DNA from: Symbiodinium natans
Taxonomy: Eukaryota; Sar; Dinophyceae; Suessiales; Symbiodiniaceae
Reading direction: 5' to 3'
DNA length: 22,500 nucleotides
NCBI GenBank assembly: GCA_905221605.1
Contig: CAJNDS010000181.1
Span: 160,001-182,500 of the forward strand
Below, one piece after another: positions 21,416 to 22,500 of the stretch. The position numbers and the translations under genes were made by a program. The number at the start of each line of letters is the position of its first letter. The stretch's first letter is position 1. The notes beneath the pieces were generated by a model, which was not told where the DNA came from, searched no databases, and saw nothing but the letters and a program-made list of their open reading frames with translations.

Positions 21416-21423
21416 AAAACACC

Positions 21424-21528
21424 CTAAGGCGCTCCGAGAGCTCCAGGACCTGAGCACCCATGAAACTTTCCCGGAAAACCCGACGTCGCCACAAATGCCC
21501 CTGCACCTGAACCTTCAAGCACCCGAGG
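21424..21528. CDS. coding-like segment, strand undecided
   Basis: Plus strand: ALRELQDLSTHETFPENPTS then PQMPLHLNLQAPE, ending at G|GTTTAG of the next array. Minus strand: VQGHLWRRRVFRESFMGAQV then LELSERLR after GGTTCAG|G. Both look like protein. The DNA is unique and probably coding on one strand. Confidence 0.4.
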
Positions 21529-21663
21529 TTTAGGGTTTAGGGTTTAGGGTTTAGGGTTTAGGGTTTAGGGTTTAGGGTTTAGGGCTTAGGGTTTAGGGTT
21601 TAGGGTTTAGGGTTTAGGGTTTAGGGTTTAGGGTTTGGGGTTTGGGGTTTGGGGTTTGGGGTT
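21529..21663 (+). repeat. TTTAGGG array ending in TTTGGGG
   Basis: About 15 TTTAGGG units followed by four TTTGGGG units. Confidence 0.95.
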
Positions 21664-21747
21664 CATCCACTTAGAACTTGGAACCACCCCAAGTAGGGCA
21701 TTTTTGCTTTCGGATGGCGGGAATGATGCATTCAACTGGGGGGGGGC

Positions 21748-21930
21748 CTATGGATTGAGCACGTTGTTCCCATTCTGTGTACCATCAACTCTCGAAACTA
21801 AGTATGCATAACAACAAGTAAAGCAATTCAGCTCCCGCATGAGGAGGTCCGATGCAAGAAAAACACAAGGCTTGCCATTCGCGATTTTAAGGTGTATCCG
21901 GCTTCGGGAGAGCCTCCACCCCCTCTTGCC
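21748..21930 (-). CDS. open segment of 60 codons
   Basis: No ATG near its start, open from about 21930 to TAG at 21748. The middle part, HLKIANGKPCVFLASDLLMR, is the most protein-like; the Cys/Tyr-rich end may be intronic. The plus strand immediately to the right (21940-22045, GYKTMPEPPRERALCPYDVQ) is also coding-like, so genes on both strands are possible here. Confidence 0.4.
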   Translation of the reverse strand, partial: GKRGWRLSRSRIHLKIANGKPCVFLASDLLMRELNCFTCCYAYLVSRVDGTQNGNNVLNP

Positions 21931-22245
21931 GACCCAAGGGGTCTGGCTACAAGACTATGCCGGAGCCACCGCGAGAACGTGCACTATGCCCCTATGATGT
22001 GCAAGCCGAAGCGGATTCTTCTGCATCCAGGCCTCTCTGGATTAGTCAGCCTAAGCCCTTGACCCTTAACCCTAAACGGCTAGGAGATCCGGATGAGACT
22101 CTTCCGGTGCAGGTCCAACCAGGTGTCTAACTTTCTGAACCCGAAACCCGAAACCCGAAACCCAACTCCGAAGCCCTCAAGCACGAATACTTCAAAACCC
22201 CAAAATGCCTATGCCGGGGTGTTGGGTTGAAGTCGTCCCCCCCCC

Positions 22246-22307
22246 CCCGAGAGTCGCCAAAAACGTCATCCAAGCCACCTCTTCTTCAGTCTGGTCCTCG
22301 CAGCACT
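22246..22307 (-). CDS. exon, acidic segment
   Basis: CTCACCCCAG is followed by two bases and CCEDQTEEEVAWMTFLATLG before a poly-C/G run. The acidic-then-hydrophobic pattern resembles an amphipathic helix. Donor hidden in the homopolymer. Confidence 0.5.
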
Positions 22308-22358
22308 CTGGGGTGAGCATCCCTAGTAAACCCGATGGGTGGCATGCCTGCTTGGGCA

Positions 22359-22471
22359 CTTGGAGGTTCAGGGTACATATAACTGCACTAGGGTGCTTAG
22401 GGGGTTATAAGTGGGCTGGAGCTACAGTTATAAGTGGGCTATAAGTACTCCCCATAGGTTCCGGTCACAAG
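22359..22471. mobile_element. introner-like MITE, family 1, diverged copy
   Basis: Starts CTTGGAGGTTCAGGGTAC and shares internal GTTATAAGTGGGCT-type blocks with the reverse complement of 12509-12645. The right end is diverged. Confidence 0.55.
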
Positions 22472-22500
22472 GTGCACCATGCTCTTGGGCTCCTGGTTAC

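Noticed and set aside
1-22500. CRISPR array or prokaryotic operons
   Set aside because: Repeats are tandem without spacers of regular size, there are no long ORFs, and ribosome-binding sites and cas-like genes are absent.
1-22500. Dinoflagellate spliced-leader relics, tRNA or rRNA genes
   Set aside because: I looked for the spliced-leader core and for tRNA-like clover-leaf signals on both strands and saw none; a proper covariance search was not possible.

Overview
The window looks like eukaryotic nuclear DNA, most probably from a dinoflagellate. The evidence is TTTAGGG-type telomere-like DNA everywhere, no long open reading frame, dozens of short protein-like segments bounded by plausible splice sites (often AG|G acceptors), EF-hand exons, and several inverted-repeat elements lying at exon edges. 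Symbiodiniaceae-like genomes fit best from memory, but other lineages with TTTAGGG telomeres (chromerids, green algae, cryptophytes) are not excluded. It is not bacterial and not a chromosome end: about 55 telomere-like arrays occur in both orientations, separated by unique sequence.

Almost all convincing coding sequence is on the minus strand, in fragments of 8-60 residues. I list about 40 candidate exons. They were found by reading the minus strand between arrays, checking that the frame is open, that the coordinates match the codon count, and that GT or GC donors and AG acceptors sit at the edges. They may belong to one very fragmented gene or, more likely, to several co-oriented genes: good stop codons occur near 660, 8710, 10476 and 12369. 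The only family I recognise firmly is the EF hand, with two loops in exons at 6455-6537 and 5086-5180. Most ORFs over 60 codons are translations of repeats.

Layout: 1-1070 has arrays with four small minus exons. 1070-2540 is mostly non-coding, with an AT-rich tract. 2540-4120 holds four or five minus exons and an inverted-repeat element. 4120-5080 shows little. 5080-8620 is the densest exon region, including the EF hands. 8700-9175 is a gene 3' end interrupted by a transposon-like element and by a telomere array with a 16-bp duplication. 9500-11000 has exons between large arrays. 11110-11860 is non-coding. 12195-13330 has further exons. 13734-14153 is a large GGGGGTTT array. 14700-17060 and 17400-21930 contain more exons, elements and arrays, and the window closes with another exon and element.

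The most interesting signal is how the introns seem to arise. Several arrays are flanked by direct duplications (16, 20, 8 and 7 bp) that would restore a reading frame or splice region if the insert were removed. One array sits inside a transposon-like element whose array-free copy is elsewhere in the window. In TTTAGGG-sense orientation the repeat itself supplies donors (G|GTTTAG) and acceptors (TTTAG|G). Alongside this, inverted-repeat elements with TIR CTTGGAGGTTCATGG lie exactly between coding segments, as expected of introner elements. All exon calls are by eye and unverified by RNA or homology.
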